A stretch of 64,000 nucleotides of DNA from Prochlorococcus marinus str. MIT 1013 (GTDB lineage Bacteria > Cyanobacteriota > Cyanobacteriia > PCC-6307 > Cyanobiaceae). Of the stretch, positions 36,247-46,619 are shown piece after piece. Location of the stretch: the NCBI RefSeq assembly GCF_027359395.1, contig NZ_CP114778.1:1302001-1366000 (forward strand), read 5' to 3'. A program made the position numbers and the translations under genes. The notes below the pieces were generated by a model, which saw nothing but the letters and a program-made list of their open reading frames with translations, was not told the DNA's origin and ran no database searches. How positions within the stretch are numbered: the stretch's first letter is position 1; the number at the start of each line of letters is the position of its first letter.

Positions 36247-39021
36247 ATGGCTGCCAGCCAAAACCCCATACAAGGCAGTCTGTTTGGGGCAAATGAAAAG
36301 AGTGGTGCCAATGAAACTGAACAACTTATTAGTTCAAAAACATCTAACGAAAATCTTTCAAATCAACAACTGAAAGATGACGCATCACTAAGACCTCGCA
36401 GAAAAAATACTTCTAAAAATCGAAATCAAAAAATAGATCTCGATGCGTTTTCTCATGCTGAGATCGAAGAGCCAAAATGGTCCCATCATAATTTGCCAGA
36501 AATTGATGATCTCACTCCTGCATTAAGACATTATGTCGAATTAAAAGTAGAGAATCCTGATCGAATTCTGCTTTATAGGCTTGGAGATTTCTTCGAGTGT
36601 TTTTTTGAAGATGCAATAACACTTTCACAGCTTCTAGAAATAACACTCACCAGTAAAGAGGGTGGTAAAAAAATTGGCAAAGTGCCTATGGCTGGAATAC
36701 CGCACCATGCATCTGATCGATATTGCACAGAGCTCATCAAAAAAGGTTTATCAATTGCTATTTGCGATCAACTTGAAGCAGCCCCATCAAAAGGCAATAA
36801 ATTAATAAAAAGAGGCATAACTCGATTAATCACCCCTGGTACAATTTTAGAGGAAGGGATGCTTAGGGCTAAACAAAATAATTGGCTAGCTTCTGTTCTA
36901 ATAGAATCAAAAACGACAAAAGACACAATTAACTGGTCTTTAGCAAAGATAGATGTCAGTACAGGTGAATTTATTGTTCAAGAAGGAAAAGACACTAAAG
37001 ATTTACGTCAAGAATTAATTAAACTAAATGCAGCTGAAGTGATATCAGAAAAAAAATCAATTTCAAACAAAAACTGGCATGAAGGATTACTAGATATAAC
37101 GGAGTTTAATCAAACATCATTTTCCCAATTAGAAGCAACAGCAACTATTAAAAATCATTATTGTTTAAATAATATTGATGGATTAGGTATTGAGTCAGAT
37201 TCTCTATCAATAAGAACAGTTGGAGGTTTGATAGAATATTTAAACAAAACTCATCCAAATCTAAATGATAATTTCAAAAAAGGAATCAAGACAAATATAT
37301 GTATTGATTTTCCTAACATAAAAAATAATCAAACAGAACTAATTATAGATAATCAAACAAGAAGAAATTTAGAAATTACTTCAACTCAAAAAAATGGTCA
37401 ATTTCATGGTTCATTACTATGGGCAATTGATAAAACATTGACTGCAATGGGGGGTAGATGTATGAGGAGTTGGTTAGAAGAACCTTTAACAGATCTTTAT
37501 ACTATCGAAAGTAGACAAAAAATAATAGGCTTACTAGTCCAATCCTCAAGGTTAAGAAGAAATATCCGAAAAGTTTTGAAAGCAATGGGTGATTTAGAAC
37601 GACTCGCAGGTAGAGCAGGAGCCCAACAAGCTGGAGCAAGAGATTTAGTTGCTATCGCTGAAGGTATTAACCGTTTTCCTATCATTAAAAAGTATCTTAA
37701 TGACCCAATATTTGAAGAAACTAAATTTTTCGAAGCTCTAATAAATTTAGATCAAGACTTAATAGATCTTGCTTTAAAAATAAACAATCAAATCATAGAA
37801 AACCCACCTCTTAGCCTTACTGAAGGCGGATTAATTTATGATGGTATTAACCCTATACTTGATGGACTTAGAAATCAACTTGATGATCACAATTCATGGT
37901 TAAGATCTCAAGAACTAGAAGAAAGAAAGAACAGTAATATTAATAATTTAAAGCTTCAATATCATCGGTCTTTTGGTTACTTTTTATCAGTAAGCAAAGC
38001 AAAGTCTATTAATGTACCAGATCACTGGATCAGAAGACAAACATTAACAAATGAAGAACGATTTGTCACACCAGATCTCAAAGAAAGAGAAGGAAAGATC
38101 TTCCAAGTAAAAGCTAGAATATCACAACTTGAATATGAACTTTTTTGCGAACTTAGAATTCTTGTTGGAAATAAATCAAATATTATTAGAAAAGCTGCCA
38201 AAGCAATATCTTACTTAGATGTTTTATCTGGACTATCTGAATTAGCAGCTACAAATAACTACGTTCAACCAAAGGTAGTTGGTAATCAAAATAAAAATCA
38301 ATCAAGAAAATTATCAATTGTAGAGGGGCGTCACCCTGTGGTTGAGCAGATTCTAATAGATAAAGAGTTCGTTCCTAATGATATTGAGCTTGGATCTAAG
38401 ACAGATCTAATAATTCTTTCAGGCCCCAATGCAAGTGGCAAAAGTTGTTACTTAAGACAAGTAGGTGTCTTGCAAATCATGGCTCAAATTGGCAGTTGGA
38501 TACCAGCTAAATCTTGCACTTTAGGAATTGCTGATCAACTTTTCACACGCGTCGGAGCAGTAGATGATTTAGCGGCAGGTCAATCAACTTTTATGGTTGA
38601 AATGATTGAAACAGCATTCATTTTAAACAAAGCGACTGAAAAATCATTGGTTTTATTAGATGAAATTGGACGAGGAACCTCAACTTTCGATGGCTTATCT
38701 ATTGCTTGGTCAGTGAGCGAATTTTTAGCAAAAAAAATCAAGAGTCGTTCAATATTTGCAACTCATTATCATGAATTGAATCAAATTTCGGAATATATTG
38801 ATAATGTAGAAAACTATCAAGTTCTGGTTCAACATAAAAATAATACACTTTCATTTCTTCATAAAGTTGAAAGAGGAGGAGCGAATAAAAGTTATGGAAT
38901 TGAAGCTGCGCGCCTTGCTGGCGTCCCCAGAGAAGTAATAAATAATGCAAAGATGATATTAAATAATCTTGAAAAAAATAGCTCGAAAACTATTCAAATA
39001 ACCAAATCAGTTAAAAGCTGA
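36247..39021 (+). CDS. mutS: DNA mismatch repair protein MutS
   Basis: Recognises mismatches and starts repair with MutL. The 924-residue protein has a charged N-terminal extension of about 95 residues before the mismatch-binding domain. The F-x-E motif is intact in GDFFECFFEDA (F115, F116, E117). The clamp and lever regions follow, then the ATPase with GPNASGKS near residue 726, STFMVEMIETAFIL, LLDEIGRGTSTFDGLSIAW and ATHYHEL. It is a MutS1 type, not MutS2, because there is no Smr domain. The C-terminus is short. cobH converges from the other side 21 bases later. Confidence 0.96.
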   Translation: MAASQNPIQGSLFGANEKSGANETEQLISSKTSNENLSNQQLKDDASLRPRRKNTSKNRNQKIDLDAFSHAEIEEPKWSHHNLPEIDDLTPALRHYVELKVENPDRILLYRLGDFFECFFEDAITLSQLLEITLTSKEGGKKIGKVPMAGIPHHASDRYCTELIKKGLSIAICDQLEAAPSKGNKLIKRGITRLITPGTILEEGMLRAKQNNWLASVLIESKTTKDTINWSLAKIDVSTGEFIVQEGKDTKDLRQELIKLNAAEVISEKKSISNKNWHEGLLDITEFNQTSFSQLEATATIKNHYCLNNIDGLGIESDSLSIRTVGGLIEYLNKTHPNLNDNFKKGIKTNICIDFPNIKNNQTELIIDNQTRRNLEITSTQKNGQFHGSLLWAIDKTLTAMGGRCMRSWLEEPLTDLYTIESRQKIIGLLVQSSRLRRNIRKVLKAMGDLERLAGRAGAQQAGARDLVAIAEGINRFPIIKKYLNDPIFEETKFFEALINLDQDLIDLALKINNQIIENPPLSLTEGGLIYDGINPILDGLRNQLDDHNSWLRSQELEERKNSNINNLKLQYHRSFGYFLSVSKAKSINVPDHWIRRQTLTNEERFVTPDLKEREGKIFQVKARISQLEYELFCELRILVGNKSNIIRKAAKAISYLDVLSGLSELAATNNYVQPKVVGNQNKNQSRKLSIVEGRHPVVEQILIDKEFVPNDIELGSKTDLIILSGPNASGKSCYLRQVGVLQIMAQIGSWIPAKSCTLGIADQLFTRVGAVDDLAAGQSTFMVEMIETAFILNKATEKSLVLLDEIGRGTSTFDGLSIAWSVSEFLAKKIKSRSIFATHYHELNQISEYIDNVENYQVLVQHKNNTLSFLHKVERGGANKSYGIEAARLAGVPREVINNAKMILNNLEKNSSKTIQITKSVKS

Positions 39022-39042
39022 AAATAAAAATATTCTCTTAAT

Positions 39043-39675
39043 TTAATTTTCAGCAGCTCTCAATAAGGCATTTATAGCGGCTGCAGCTGTAGATGCACCT
39101 CCTTTGGAACCCTCCAAGACAATATATTGACATTCACTATTCAATAATCGAATTTTACTCTCAGAAACACCTATAAAACCAACTGGCATTCCAATAATTA
39201 AACTAGGTATTTTATAACCAGCTTCAACAAGATCTAATAAAGACATTAAGGCTGTTGGCGCACTCCCAATCACAACTAAAGGAGCATTCAATAAATTATC
39301 TTTCTCCTCAAAATCTAACCATACATTTCTCATCCCAATTGCACTTCTAGTAGATGAAGTCGAATCACTGGACTTGGGAGCCTCAGCTAAAATGCATTGA
39401 ACGTCTGAATTTAAAGTTCTTTTAGCCATGGGAGATATTGCCGCCTTTGCCATATACGTATCAGTCAAAATCTTTGCCCCATTTCGCAAAGCATTAATAG
39501 CGTCCTCGCAAGCCCTGGAACTAAACCTCACGGATGACTTCAAGCTAAAATCTCCACTTGAATGAATAATCCGTTCTAAAATTGATTGCTGAACCTGATC
39601 CAGTCCGGTGAAGCCGAGTTTAGATCTAATATATTTAACACTTTCAAGAAAAATTGGATGCTCTGGTGTTTTCAC
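39043..39675 (-). CDS. cobH: precorrin-8X methylmutase CobH
   Basis: Moves a methyl group from C11 to C12 of precorrin-8X to give hydrogenobyrinate in cobalamin (pseudocobalamin) synthesis. The 210-residue protein has the proton-donor histidine H38 in IIHSSGDF, TDTYMAKAAISP, VIGSAPTALMSLLDL, and IGMPVGFIGVSESK with a downstream GSKGGASTAAAAINALL. The length is typical. It is divergent from holA with 57 bases between the starts. Confidence 0.94.
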   Translation of the reverse strand: MKTPEHPIFLESVKYIRSKLGFTGLDQVQQSILERIIHSSGDFSLKSSVRFSSRACEDAINALRNGAKILTDTYMAKAAISPMAKRTLNSDVQCILAEAPKSSDSTSSTRSAIGMRNVWLDFEEKDNLLNAPLVVIGSAPTALMSLLDLVEAGYKIPSLIIGMPVGFIGVSESKIRLLNSECQYIVLEGSKGGASTAAAAINALLRAAEN

Positions 39676-39732
39676 TGTTAAATTTCTCTAGTTAATTTAA
39701 GATCAGTTCTTTTAACAACATATCTCTAAGTA

Positions 39733-40761
39733 ATGCCGATACATTTAATATGGGGGGATGATTATGAAGCCAGTAACAGGGAAATAAAAGAAATAATTGA
39801 AAAGGTTATTGATCCAGTATGGAAAAGCTTTAATTACAGTCAAATAGATGGAAATGATCCAAAACAAAATTTCAGAGCTCTTGAAGAAGTTCAAAGTGCT
39901 CCTTTAGGAAGCGGAGGAAGAATTGTTCTTGTTCGAAGAAGTCCATTTTGTAACGGATGTTCTCTTGAGCTTGCTGAGAAGCTTGAACAAGCAATTAAAT
40001 TAATTCCTGATAATACACATCTGATTCTAAATAATTCAAATAAACCTGATAAAAGACTTAAAACTACTAAATCAATACAAAAAAGTATCCAATTAAATTC
40101 ATTCTCTAAGGAAAAAAGTTTTATTCTTCCGCTACCATGGGATATCAATGGACAGCGGAACTTAGTCAAGAATAATTTACATAGATTAAATCTAAAAATG
40201 AATCATGAAACAATTGATTTAATAGTAGAAAGTATAGGTAATGATAGCTCTTTAATAAATACTGAGCTTCAAAAACTTGCATTATTATCAGAAGCACTTA
40301 ATGAACAATCAAAGACAGATAAAGTACAAGAAATATCAAAAGATTTAGTCATCCAACTAGTTCAAAATAATTCGACTAATGCTCTTGAAATTGCAAATTC
40401 ACTACTTAAAGGAGAGAGAATTATAGCTCTAAACCAAATTCAATCCTTACTTGATAATGGAGAACCAGCTTTAAGGCTCATTACAACGTTAACTGGTCAA
40501 TCTAGAGGATGGCTTTGGGTACATCTCTTAGACTCAGAGGGAAATCAGGACGTCAAAGAAATAGCCAGACTTGCTGGGATTGCTAATCCAAAACGTATTT
40601 TTGTTATACGCAAACAAATTCAAACCAAATCGTTGGAAACGTTGCTTGAACTAATGAAAAAATTGTTAAAAATCGAAGCCTCAATAAAATCAGGAACCAA
40701 TCCAATCGATTCTTTTAAAGATAATCTGCTAACAGAAAGTAAAATTTTGACTAATAACTGA
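39733..40761 (+). CDS. holA: DNA polymerase III delta subunit
   Basis: The delta subunit opens the beta clamp within the clamp loader. The 342-residue protein has the pattern of HolA: an N-terminal PIHLIWGDDYEASNREI start, a RIVLVRRSPF strand, an alpha-helical region with IVESIGNDSSLINTELQKLALL, and a C-terminal domain with GEPALRLITTLTGQSRGWL and RLAGIANPKRIFVIRKQI. The sequence is weakly conserved, as usual for this subunit. lysC follows 27 bases later, a pairing common in cyanobacteria. dnaX, encoding another loader subunit, is at 54447. Confidence 0.88.
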   Translation: MPIHLIWGDDYEASNREIKEIIEKVIDPVWKSFNYSQIDGNDPKQNFRALEEVQSAPLGSGGRIVLVRRSPFCNGCSLELAEKLEQAIKLIPDNTHLILNNSNKPDKRLKTTKSIQKSIQLNSFSKEKSFILPLPWDINGQRNLVKNNLHRLNLKMNHETIDLIVESIGNDSSLINTELQKLALLSEALNEQSKTDKVQEISKDLVIQLVQNNSTNALEIANSLLKGERIIALNQIQSLLDNGEPALRLITTLTGQSRGWLWVHLLDSEGNQDVKEIARLAGIANPKRIFVIRKQIQTKSLETLLELMKKLLKIEASIKSGTNPIDSFKDNLLTESKILTNN

Positions 40762-40788
40762 AATAATCAATACATTAACGAGAGTTCA

Positions 40789-42555
40789 ATGACTTTGCTG
40801 GTTCAAAAATATGGCGGCACCTCTATAGGAAGCATTGAGCGAATAAAAGCTGTCGCCCAAAGAATCAAATCAAGCAAAGAGAAAGGAAATGATCTTGTAG
40901 TTGTTGTGTCGGCGATGGGAAATACAACTGATGAATTAACACAGCTAGCAACACAAATAACAGTTAAACCTCCTCAGAGAGAGATGGATATGCTCCTATC
41001 CACTGGAGAACAGGTTTCAATAGCATTATTAACAATGGCCCTTAATGAATTGGGCACACCAGCAATCTCCTTAACTGGAACTCAAGCTGGAATTATTACA
41101 GAATCAGTCCATGGGCGAGCAAGAATACTGGAGATAAGAACAGAACGAATAAAAAATCTCATAAATCAAGGTAAAACCATAGTTATTGCTGGATTCCAAG
41201 GGACAAGCCTTGGTATGGGAGGAATTGCTGAAATTACAACTTTAGGACGAGGAGGATCAGATACGTCTGCAGTCGCATTAGCAGCATCTCTTGAAGCTGA
41301 AAAATGTGAAATTTATACTGATGTTCCTGGCGTTTTAACAACTGATCCAAGAATTGTTAAAAACGCACAATTAATGAAAAGTATTAGTTGCGATGAAATG
41401 TTAGAACTTGCAAGCCTTGGAGCTGCTGTTTTGCATCCTCGAGCAGTTGAAATAGCAAGAAATTTCGGCCTAACTCTTGTAGTGAAGTCAAGTTGGGACA
41501 ATCTTGATGGAACCACTTTGACTAGTAAAAAGAATCATGTGTTTTCTAAAGCCGGGATAGAACATCGCAGTCCTGTCGATGGTTTAGAACTTGTTGAGAA
41601 TCAAGCAGTCGTAGCTCTATCTAATATTCCAGATCGTCCAGGAATTGCTGCTGAGCTTTTTGAATCTTTATCAACAGGTGGTGTAAATGTAGATCTAATT
41701 ATTCAAGCAACCCACCAAATCAACTCGAACGATATTACGTTTACTGTTGCAGAACATGAATTAAACAATGCACAAGATCAATGCAAAAAACTCATGCATA
41801 CTATTGGAGGGGAAATATCTTCTCAAAAAAGTCTGACCAAACTAAGTATTTATGGAGCTGGAATAATGGGGAGAACTGGAATAGCATCATCTCTATTCCA
41901 AACTCTTTCTGATTCTGGAATTAATATAAGACTTATAGCAACTAGTGAAGTCAAAGTAAGTTGTGTTATTGATGCAGAATTAGGAAAAAAAGCATTACGT
42001 AGCGTAGGAGAAGTATTCAAGCTTACAGATAAACAAATTACTCTTAATCCTATTATTGAAACTAACAACGAGCCAGAAGTAAGAGGTATAGCTTTAGACA
42101 AAGATCAAATCCAAATCAGTGTTAAAAATGTACCAGACAAGCCAGGGACTGCTTCAACTATATGTTCCACATTAGCTGAAAAGAATATCAGCTTAGATAC
42201 AATAGTTCAATCAGAAAGAAAGCATCAGGATAAAACTAAAGATATTAGTTTCACATTAAAGAAAAATGATAGAAGCGATGCTAAATATGCATTAAGAGAA
42301 TTAATTTCCAATTGGAAAGGGGCAACACTTGAAGAAGGAGAATCCATAGTCAGAATTAGCGCAGTAGGATCTGGAATGCCTTTCACAAAAGGAACCGCTG
42401 GTAAAATATTTAGAGCGCTAGCAAATCAAAAAATCAATATCGAAATGATCGCTACGAGTGAAATCAGAACAACTTGTATTATCTCAGAAAAATATGGTGA
42501 AAAAGCATTAAATGAAATTCATTCCTGCTTTAAATTAGGAAAAAATCAAATCTAG
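40789..42555 (+). CDS. lysC: aspartate kinase with four ACT domains
   Basis: Phosphorylates aspartate, the entry to lysine, threonine and methionine synthesis. The 588-residue protein starts with LVQKYGGTSIGSIERIKAVA, and has GRGGSDTSAVALAASLEAEKCEIYTDVPGV in the kinase domain (about 1-245). After it come two pairs of ACT domains (about 265-420 and 440-588), the arrangement typical of cyanobacteria, against two ACT domains in most bacteria; they bind lysine and threonine for feedback control. asd and dapA at 48.6-50.6 kb are the next steps, though not in the same operon. uvrB converges with seven bases between the stop codons. Confidence 0.96.
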   Translation: MTLLVQKYGGTSIGSIERIKAVAQRIKSSKEKGNDLVVVVSAMGNTTDELTQLATQITVKPPQREMDMLLSTGEQVSIALLTMALNELGTPAISLTGTQAGIITESVHGRARILEIRTERIKNLINQGKTIVIAGFQGTSLGMGGIAEITTLGRGGSDTSAVALAASLEAEKCEIYTDVPGVLTTDPRIVKNAQLMKSISCDEMLELASLGAAVLHPRAVEIARNFGLTLVVKSSWDNLDGTTLTSKKNHVFSKAGIEHRSPVDGLELVENQAVVALSNIPDRPGIAAELFESLSTGGVNVDLIIQATHQINSNDITFTVAEHELNNAQDQCKKLMHTIGGEISSQKSLTKLSIYGAGIMGRTGIASSLFQTLSDSGINIRLIATSEVKVSCVIDAELGKKALRSVGEVFKLTDKQITLNPIIETNNEPEVRGIALDKDQIQISVKNVPDKPGTASTICSTLAEKNISLDTIVQSERKHQDKTKDISFTLKKNDRSDAKYALRELISNWKGATLEEGESIVRISAVGSGMPFTKGTAGKIFRALANQKINIEMIATSEIRTTCIISEKYGEKALNEIHSCFKLGKNQI

Positions 42556-42562
42556 CAAAAGT

Positions 42563-44599
42563 TTATTTACCAACTAATCTATGCCTTAATTTCTTTATAC
42601 GATCTCTGAGAATTGCAGCTTTTTCAAAATCTAAATCTTTGGCCTTTGTTTTCATTTTAGATTCTAATTTTTCAATTAATTCTGGCAATGAGTCTAAGGA
42701 TATGCCGCTATCGGAATCTTTAGAACTATGATCAATTAACTTATCTGCAATATCAACAAAATCATCTGAATTTCCATCCTGATTTAATCTTCTTGAGAGC
42801 TCTAAAAAAGAAAGAATTGAATTATTAGCTTTCTTACCTGCTGGTTTAGGAGTTATATCATTTTCAATATTATAAATATTTTGTATTTCACGGCGTCTTT
42901 CTGTCTCACTAATAGCCTTTGCCATAGAGTCTGTCATTTTATCTGCATAGAGCAAAGCTAAACCTTCAACATGCCGTGCTGCTCGTCCGATTGTTTGAAT
43001 CAAAGATCTTTGAGCTCTTAAAAATCCTTCTTTATCTGCATCGAGAATTACTACAAGAGAGACTTCAGGTAAATCTAGACCTTCTCTTAAAAGATTAACT
43101 CCTACTAATACATCATATTCACCCAGTCGCAAATCTTGAATAATTTCAATTCTTTCTATCGAATGAATCTCTGAATGTAAATAACGAACTCTTATTTTAT
43201 TTTCAGATAAATAATCTGTAAGATCTTCAGCCATTCTTTTCGTAAGAGTTGTTATAAGTATTCTTTGATTTTTCGATGCTCTTTTTCTAATTTCGAAAAG
43301 TAAATCTTCAACTTGCCCCTCGGTTGGACGTACTTCAACCAAAGGGTCTAGAACTCCAGTAGGTCTAATCACTTGCTCAACTATATTACCTATACTTTGA
43401 GACAATTCCCAATCACCAGGAGTCGCACTTATAAAAACAGTTTGTTTGGCTTTTTTCCAAAATTCAATATCCTTTAAAGGACGGTTATCAGCAGCACTTG
43501 GTAGTCTAAAACCATGATCAATTAACACTTTTTTTCTAGCTTGATCACCATTATACATAGCTCTCAATTGAGGACAGGTAACATGACTTTCATCAATAAG
43601 TAATAACCAATCTTTAGGAAAATAATCAATTAGACACTCTGGAGGAGAACCAGGCTCTCTTGCAGAAAGATGACGAGCGTAATTTTCAACTCCATTACAA
43701 TAACCAACTTCTTTTAGCATTTCTAAATCATAAATTGTTCGTTGTTCTAATCTTTGAGCTTCAAGTAATTTTCCTTCTTGATTAAAAAACTCTAATCTAT
43801 CTTTTAATTCTTTTTTTATTGCTTTGATTGCAGATTCTAAACGATCTTTTGGTGTTACAAAATGTTTTGCCGGATATATATTTATTGAGTCAAGTCTATT
43901 TAATATTTCGCCAGTAGTAGGATCGACATAAGAAATACTTTCAATTTCATCTCCAAATAACTCAATTCTAACAAGTCTGTCATCATAGGCTGGGCCTATT
44001 TCTAATACATCTCCTCTTACTCTAAATCTACCTCTACTGATTTCTATATCGTTGCGTGTATATTGATTTGAAACTAATGATCTAAGGCAAGATCGTAAAT
44101 CAATACTTTGACCAACTTTAAACTTAACAGAAGCTTTTAGATATTCGCTTGGAATTCCTAGACCATATATACAACTAATTGACGCGACGACAATGACATC
44201 ATCTCGTTCAAATAACGATCTAGTTGCAGAGTGACGTAACATATCAATTTCTTCATTAATTGATGATGTCTTTGCTATATAAGTATCACTGACTGGAACA
44301 TAAGCTTCTGGCTGATAATAATCATAGTAAGAGATAAAATATTCAACAGCATTCTCAGGAAAAAATTCCCTTAATTCATTACATAATTGAGCTGCAAGTG
44401 TTTTATTGTGAGCTAAAACCAGAGCTGGCCGACCAGTTTGCTCTATCACATTAGCTATCGTAAAAGTCTTTCCTGTTCCAGTTGCACCTAATAAAGTTTG
44501 AAACTTTTCGCCATCATTTACGCCTCCAACTAGTTCTTTTATAGCTGCAGGTTGATCGCCTTTTGGAACATAAGGAGCTTTAAGTTGATAGTCAGGCAT
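42563..44599 (-). CDS. uvrB: excinuclease ABC subunit B
   Basis: The damage-verification helicase of nucleotide excision repair. The 678-residue protein has Walker [18 protein letters not shown], the beta-hairpin region [38 protein letters not shown]-like [10 protein letters not shown], the helicase motif [18 protein letters not shown] and QTIGRAARH. The C-terminal UVR motif ([20 protein letters not shown]) binds UvrC. Full length and without oddities. Confidence 0.97.
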   Translation of the reverse strand: MPDYQLKAPYVPKGDQPAAIKELVGGVNDGEKFQTLLGATGTGKTFTIANVIEQTGRPALVLAHNKTLAAQLCNELREFFPENAVEYFISYYDYYQPEAYVPVSDTYIAKTSSINEEIDMLRHSATRSLFERDDVIVVASISCIYGLGIPSEYLKASVKFKVGQSIDLRSCLRSLVSNQYTRNDIEISRGRFRVRGDVLEIGPAYDDRLVRIELFGDEIESISYVDPTTGEILNRLDSINIYPAKHFVTPKDRLESAIKAIKKELKDRLEFFNQEGKLLEAQRLEQRTIYDLEMLKEVGYCNGVENYARHLSAREPGSPPECLIDYFPKDWLLLIDESHVTCPQLRAMYNGDQARKKVLIDHGFRLPSAADNRPLKDIEFWKKAKQTVFISATPGDWELSQSIGNIVEQVIRPTGVLDPLVEVRPTEGQVEDLLFEIRKRASKNQRILITTLTKRMAEDLTDYLSENKIRVRYLHSEIHSIERIEIIQDLRLGEYDVLVGVNLLREGLDLPEVSLVVILDADKEGFLRAQRSLIQTIGRAARHVEGLALLYADKMTDSMAKAISETERRREIQNIYNIENDITPKPAGKKANNSILSFLELSRRLNQDGNSDDFVDIADKLIDHSSKDSDSGISLDSLPELIEKLESKMKTKAKDLDFEKAAILRDRIKKLRHRLVGK

Positions 44600-44689
44600 A
44601 TACTTAATTTATTGCTAAAAAAGGCCTATTTATTAATTCCATATTCTTCAAATTGTGATCAAAAAAAATTATAGATTACTTTATAAAAT

Positions 44690-45469
44690 TCATTGACTAA
44701 TCGTGGAAGCCAATTTAAAAGAATTTAAAGCCTGGCGAAGACCTTTTACAGTCGCAATCATAGCTAATTCAGTATTCAATTTATTAACAGCCGAACCAAT
44801 ACCAACCCCACTAGCTCCAACTGATATAGCCATTGGGACAGTCACTTCAGAGAGTCCAGAAGCACAAATGACAGGAATATCACAATGACACTCCTTTAAA
44901 GCAGCGGCAATAGCGAAAGTTCCAGCCAAAGTAGGTGAAGCTTTTTCTATTAAACCTAAAGTTCCAGGACTAATGGGATGAGAGCTCGTCCCTCCCTCTG
45001 TCTGGATCAAGTCGATCCCTCTATCAATAAGATTTAACGCTAATTGAGCTTGACTATCTAAAGGCAAAAAATGGGGAACGGTGACTGACAAAACAACTTC
45101 AGGTAAAAGACGTCGAGATTCAACTGCCAATGAGAGCACCTCATCAGCTGAGAAAAAACGTCCATCTGGATAAAAAGAATCAAAGTTCCCAATTTCAATA
45201 ATTGATGCTCCTGCTTTAACGGCTTCAGGGAAAAGTTTTGGTTCAACAGAACTTACGCAAACAGGAGTATTCGAAGCCTCCACAGCTAGCTCTACTAAAT
45301 TTGGTTCACAAGCAATGTCCAATAAATCTGCACCCCCAAGACCTGCCGCTTTTGAAATTCTCAATACTGATTCTGGATTAAAATTATTCAAACCAGAAAT
45401 TACTTTCAATAAAGATCTATCTTGAATACTCTTTTGAAGTGAAACTGGCAATGTCTGCAAACGTGTCAT
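44690..45469 (-). CDS. ycf23: Ycf23/DUF561 family TIM-barrel protein
   Basis: A 259-residue protein of the DUF561 family, which is encoded as ycf23 in red algal plastids. It folds as a phosphate-binding TIM barrel by its pattern (LLKVISGLNNFNPESV, AGLGGADLLDIA, AGASIIEIGNFDSFYPDG, GIDLIQTEGGTSS, VICASGLSEVTVPMAISVGASGVGIGSAVNKL). The function is not established. It occurs in oxygenic phototrophs. It is divergent from tilS with about 85 bases between the starts. Confidence 0.88.
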   Translation of the reverse strand: MTRLQTLPVSLQKSIQDRSLLKVISGLNNFNPESVLRISKAAGLGGADLLDIACEPNLVELAVEASNTPVCVSSVEPKLFPEAVKAGASIIEIGNFDSFYPDGRFFSADEVLSLAVESRRLLPEVVLSVTVPHFLPLDSQAQLALNLIDRGIDLIQTEGGTSSHPISPGTLGLIEKASPTLAGTFAIAAALKECHCDIPVICASGLSEVTVPMAISVGASGVGIGSAVNKLNTELAMIATVKGLRQALNSFKLASTISQ

Positions 45470-45554
45470 AAAAGCATTAACTATTAATCTGATTGTGACA
45501 CTGACTAAGCAAAAGAACTAAAAAAATGCGAATAGAGCTCTGAAACCAAAGCAA

Positions 45555-46580
45555 ATGTCACAATCTTCTAAAAATGACAGGTCTTGGAGTAAATGGCATA
45601 TGCGTTTGCACAAAAGGCTGAAACAAAATAAATCTTTGCTTCCCAGAAACTCCACCCTTCTTCTAGCTATATCTGGTGGGCAAGATTCGATGGCTCTTCT
45701 TAAATTAATTATTGATTTAAGAAGACTATATCAATGGCAAATCGAAATCTGGCATGGAGATCACCAATGGCATGCAAAATCCGAAAGAACAAAAGAAGAA
45801 CTAAAACGTTGGTGTCTTAATGAGCAAATATCATTTCACTCTAAAAAAGCACCTAAACAAGATGTAACTAATGAAAAAAAAGCAAGAGATTGGAGATATA
45901 AAAACCTAATAATTAAAGCTAAATTATTATCATCAAAAAATATTTATTATCCTTGTACAAGAATATTAACTGGTCATACAGCTACTGATCGAGCAGAGAC
46001 AATAATTATGAACTTAGCCAGAGGCAGTGATCTAATTGGCCTTAGTACCCTCAGAGAGCAAAGAGCTTTAGAGAGTAATTTAGAATTAGCTAGGCCTCTA
46101 CTAATTTTCAATAGAAACGAGACTCTCGAAATTTGCAAAGAGTTTAATCTACCAATTTGGATTGATCCTTCAAATGAAAATATAAATTTAACAAGAAATA
46201 AAATTAGAAAAGAAATTTTACCAATTTTAAATTCAATCTATAAAGGTGCAGACTCAAGAATAGCCTCTTTAGCTAATAGACTTGAAAGTTACAGCGAAGA
46301 CCAACAATCATTAGCAAAAATAGCAATAAAATTTTGCCAAGGAGACGAAATCAATTCTCTTTCCAGGCAAAAACTTAGCGATTTCAGCAACTCTATAAGA
46401 AAAGTAATACTCGCTAATTGGTTAAAAATGTTAGGAGTAACAAGATTAACTGCTTTGCAAATCGAAGAAATAAATACAAAAATATCTCAAAGAAATCCAC
46501 CAGGGAATATCCATCTACATGGGAATTTCCTAATAAGTTGGAACAAAAAAACTATCTATATCTCAAGCAAGACTCAATAA
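45555..46580 (+). CDS. tilS: tRNA(Ile)-lysidine synthetase TilS
   Basis: Ligates lysine to C34 of the CAU-anticodon isoleucine tRNA so that it reads AUA. The 341-residue protein has the PP-loop [11 protein letters not shown] (S40-S45), [14 protein letters not shown], and [24 protein letters not shown], followed by [20 protein letters not shown] and [15 protein letters not shown]. The C-terminal part is short compared with E. coli TilS and lacks its last domain, as in many cyanobacteria. AUA codons are abundant in this AT-rich genome. I use ATG 45555. Confidence 0.93.
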   Translation: MSQSSKNDRSWSKWHMRLHKRLKQNKSLLPRNSTLLLAISGGQDSMALLKLIIDLRRLYQWQIEIWHGDHQWHAKSERTKEELKRWCLNEQISFHSKKAPKQDVTNEKKARDWRYKNLIIKAKLLSSKNIYYPCTRILTGHTATDRAETIIMNLARGSDLIGLSTLREQRALESNLELARPLLIFNRNETLEICKEFNLPIWIDPSNENINLTRNKIRKEILPILNSIYKGADSRIASLANRLESYSEDQQSLAKIAIKFCQGDEINSLSRQKLSDFSNSIRKVILANWLKMLGVTRLTALQIEEINTKISQRNPPGNIHLHGNFLISWNKKTIYISSKTQ

Positions 46581-46590
46581 GATAAGTTTT

Positions 46591-46619
46591 TCGTAGATCA
46601 GCTAATTGCTGATCTACGA
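46591..46619. repeat. perfect 12-bp inverted repeat across the rnj stop codon
   Basis: TCGTAGATCAGC (46591-46602) and GCTGATCTACGA (46608-46619) are exact reverse complements around TAATT. The stem contains the end of the rnj reading frame and lies eleven bases after tilS. No T-run follows on the minus strand. It may serve as a two-sided transcript end or RNA stabiliser. Confidence 0.55.
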
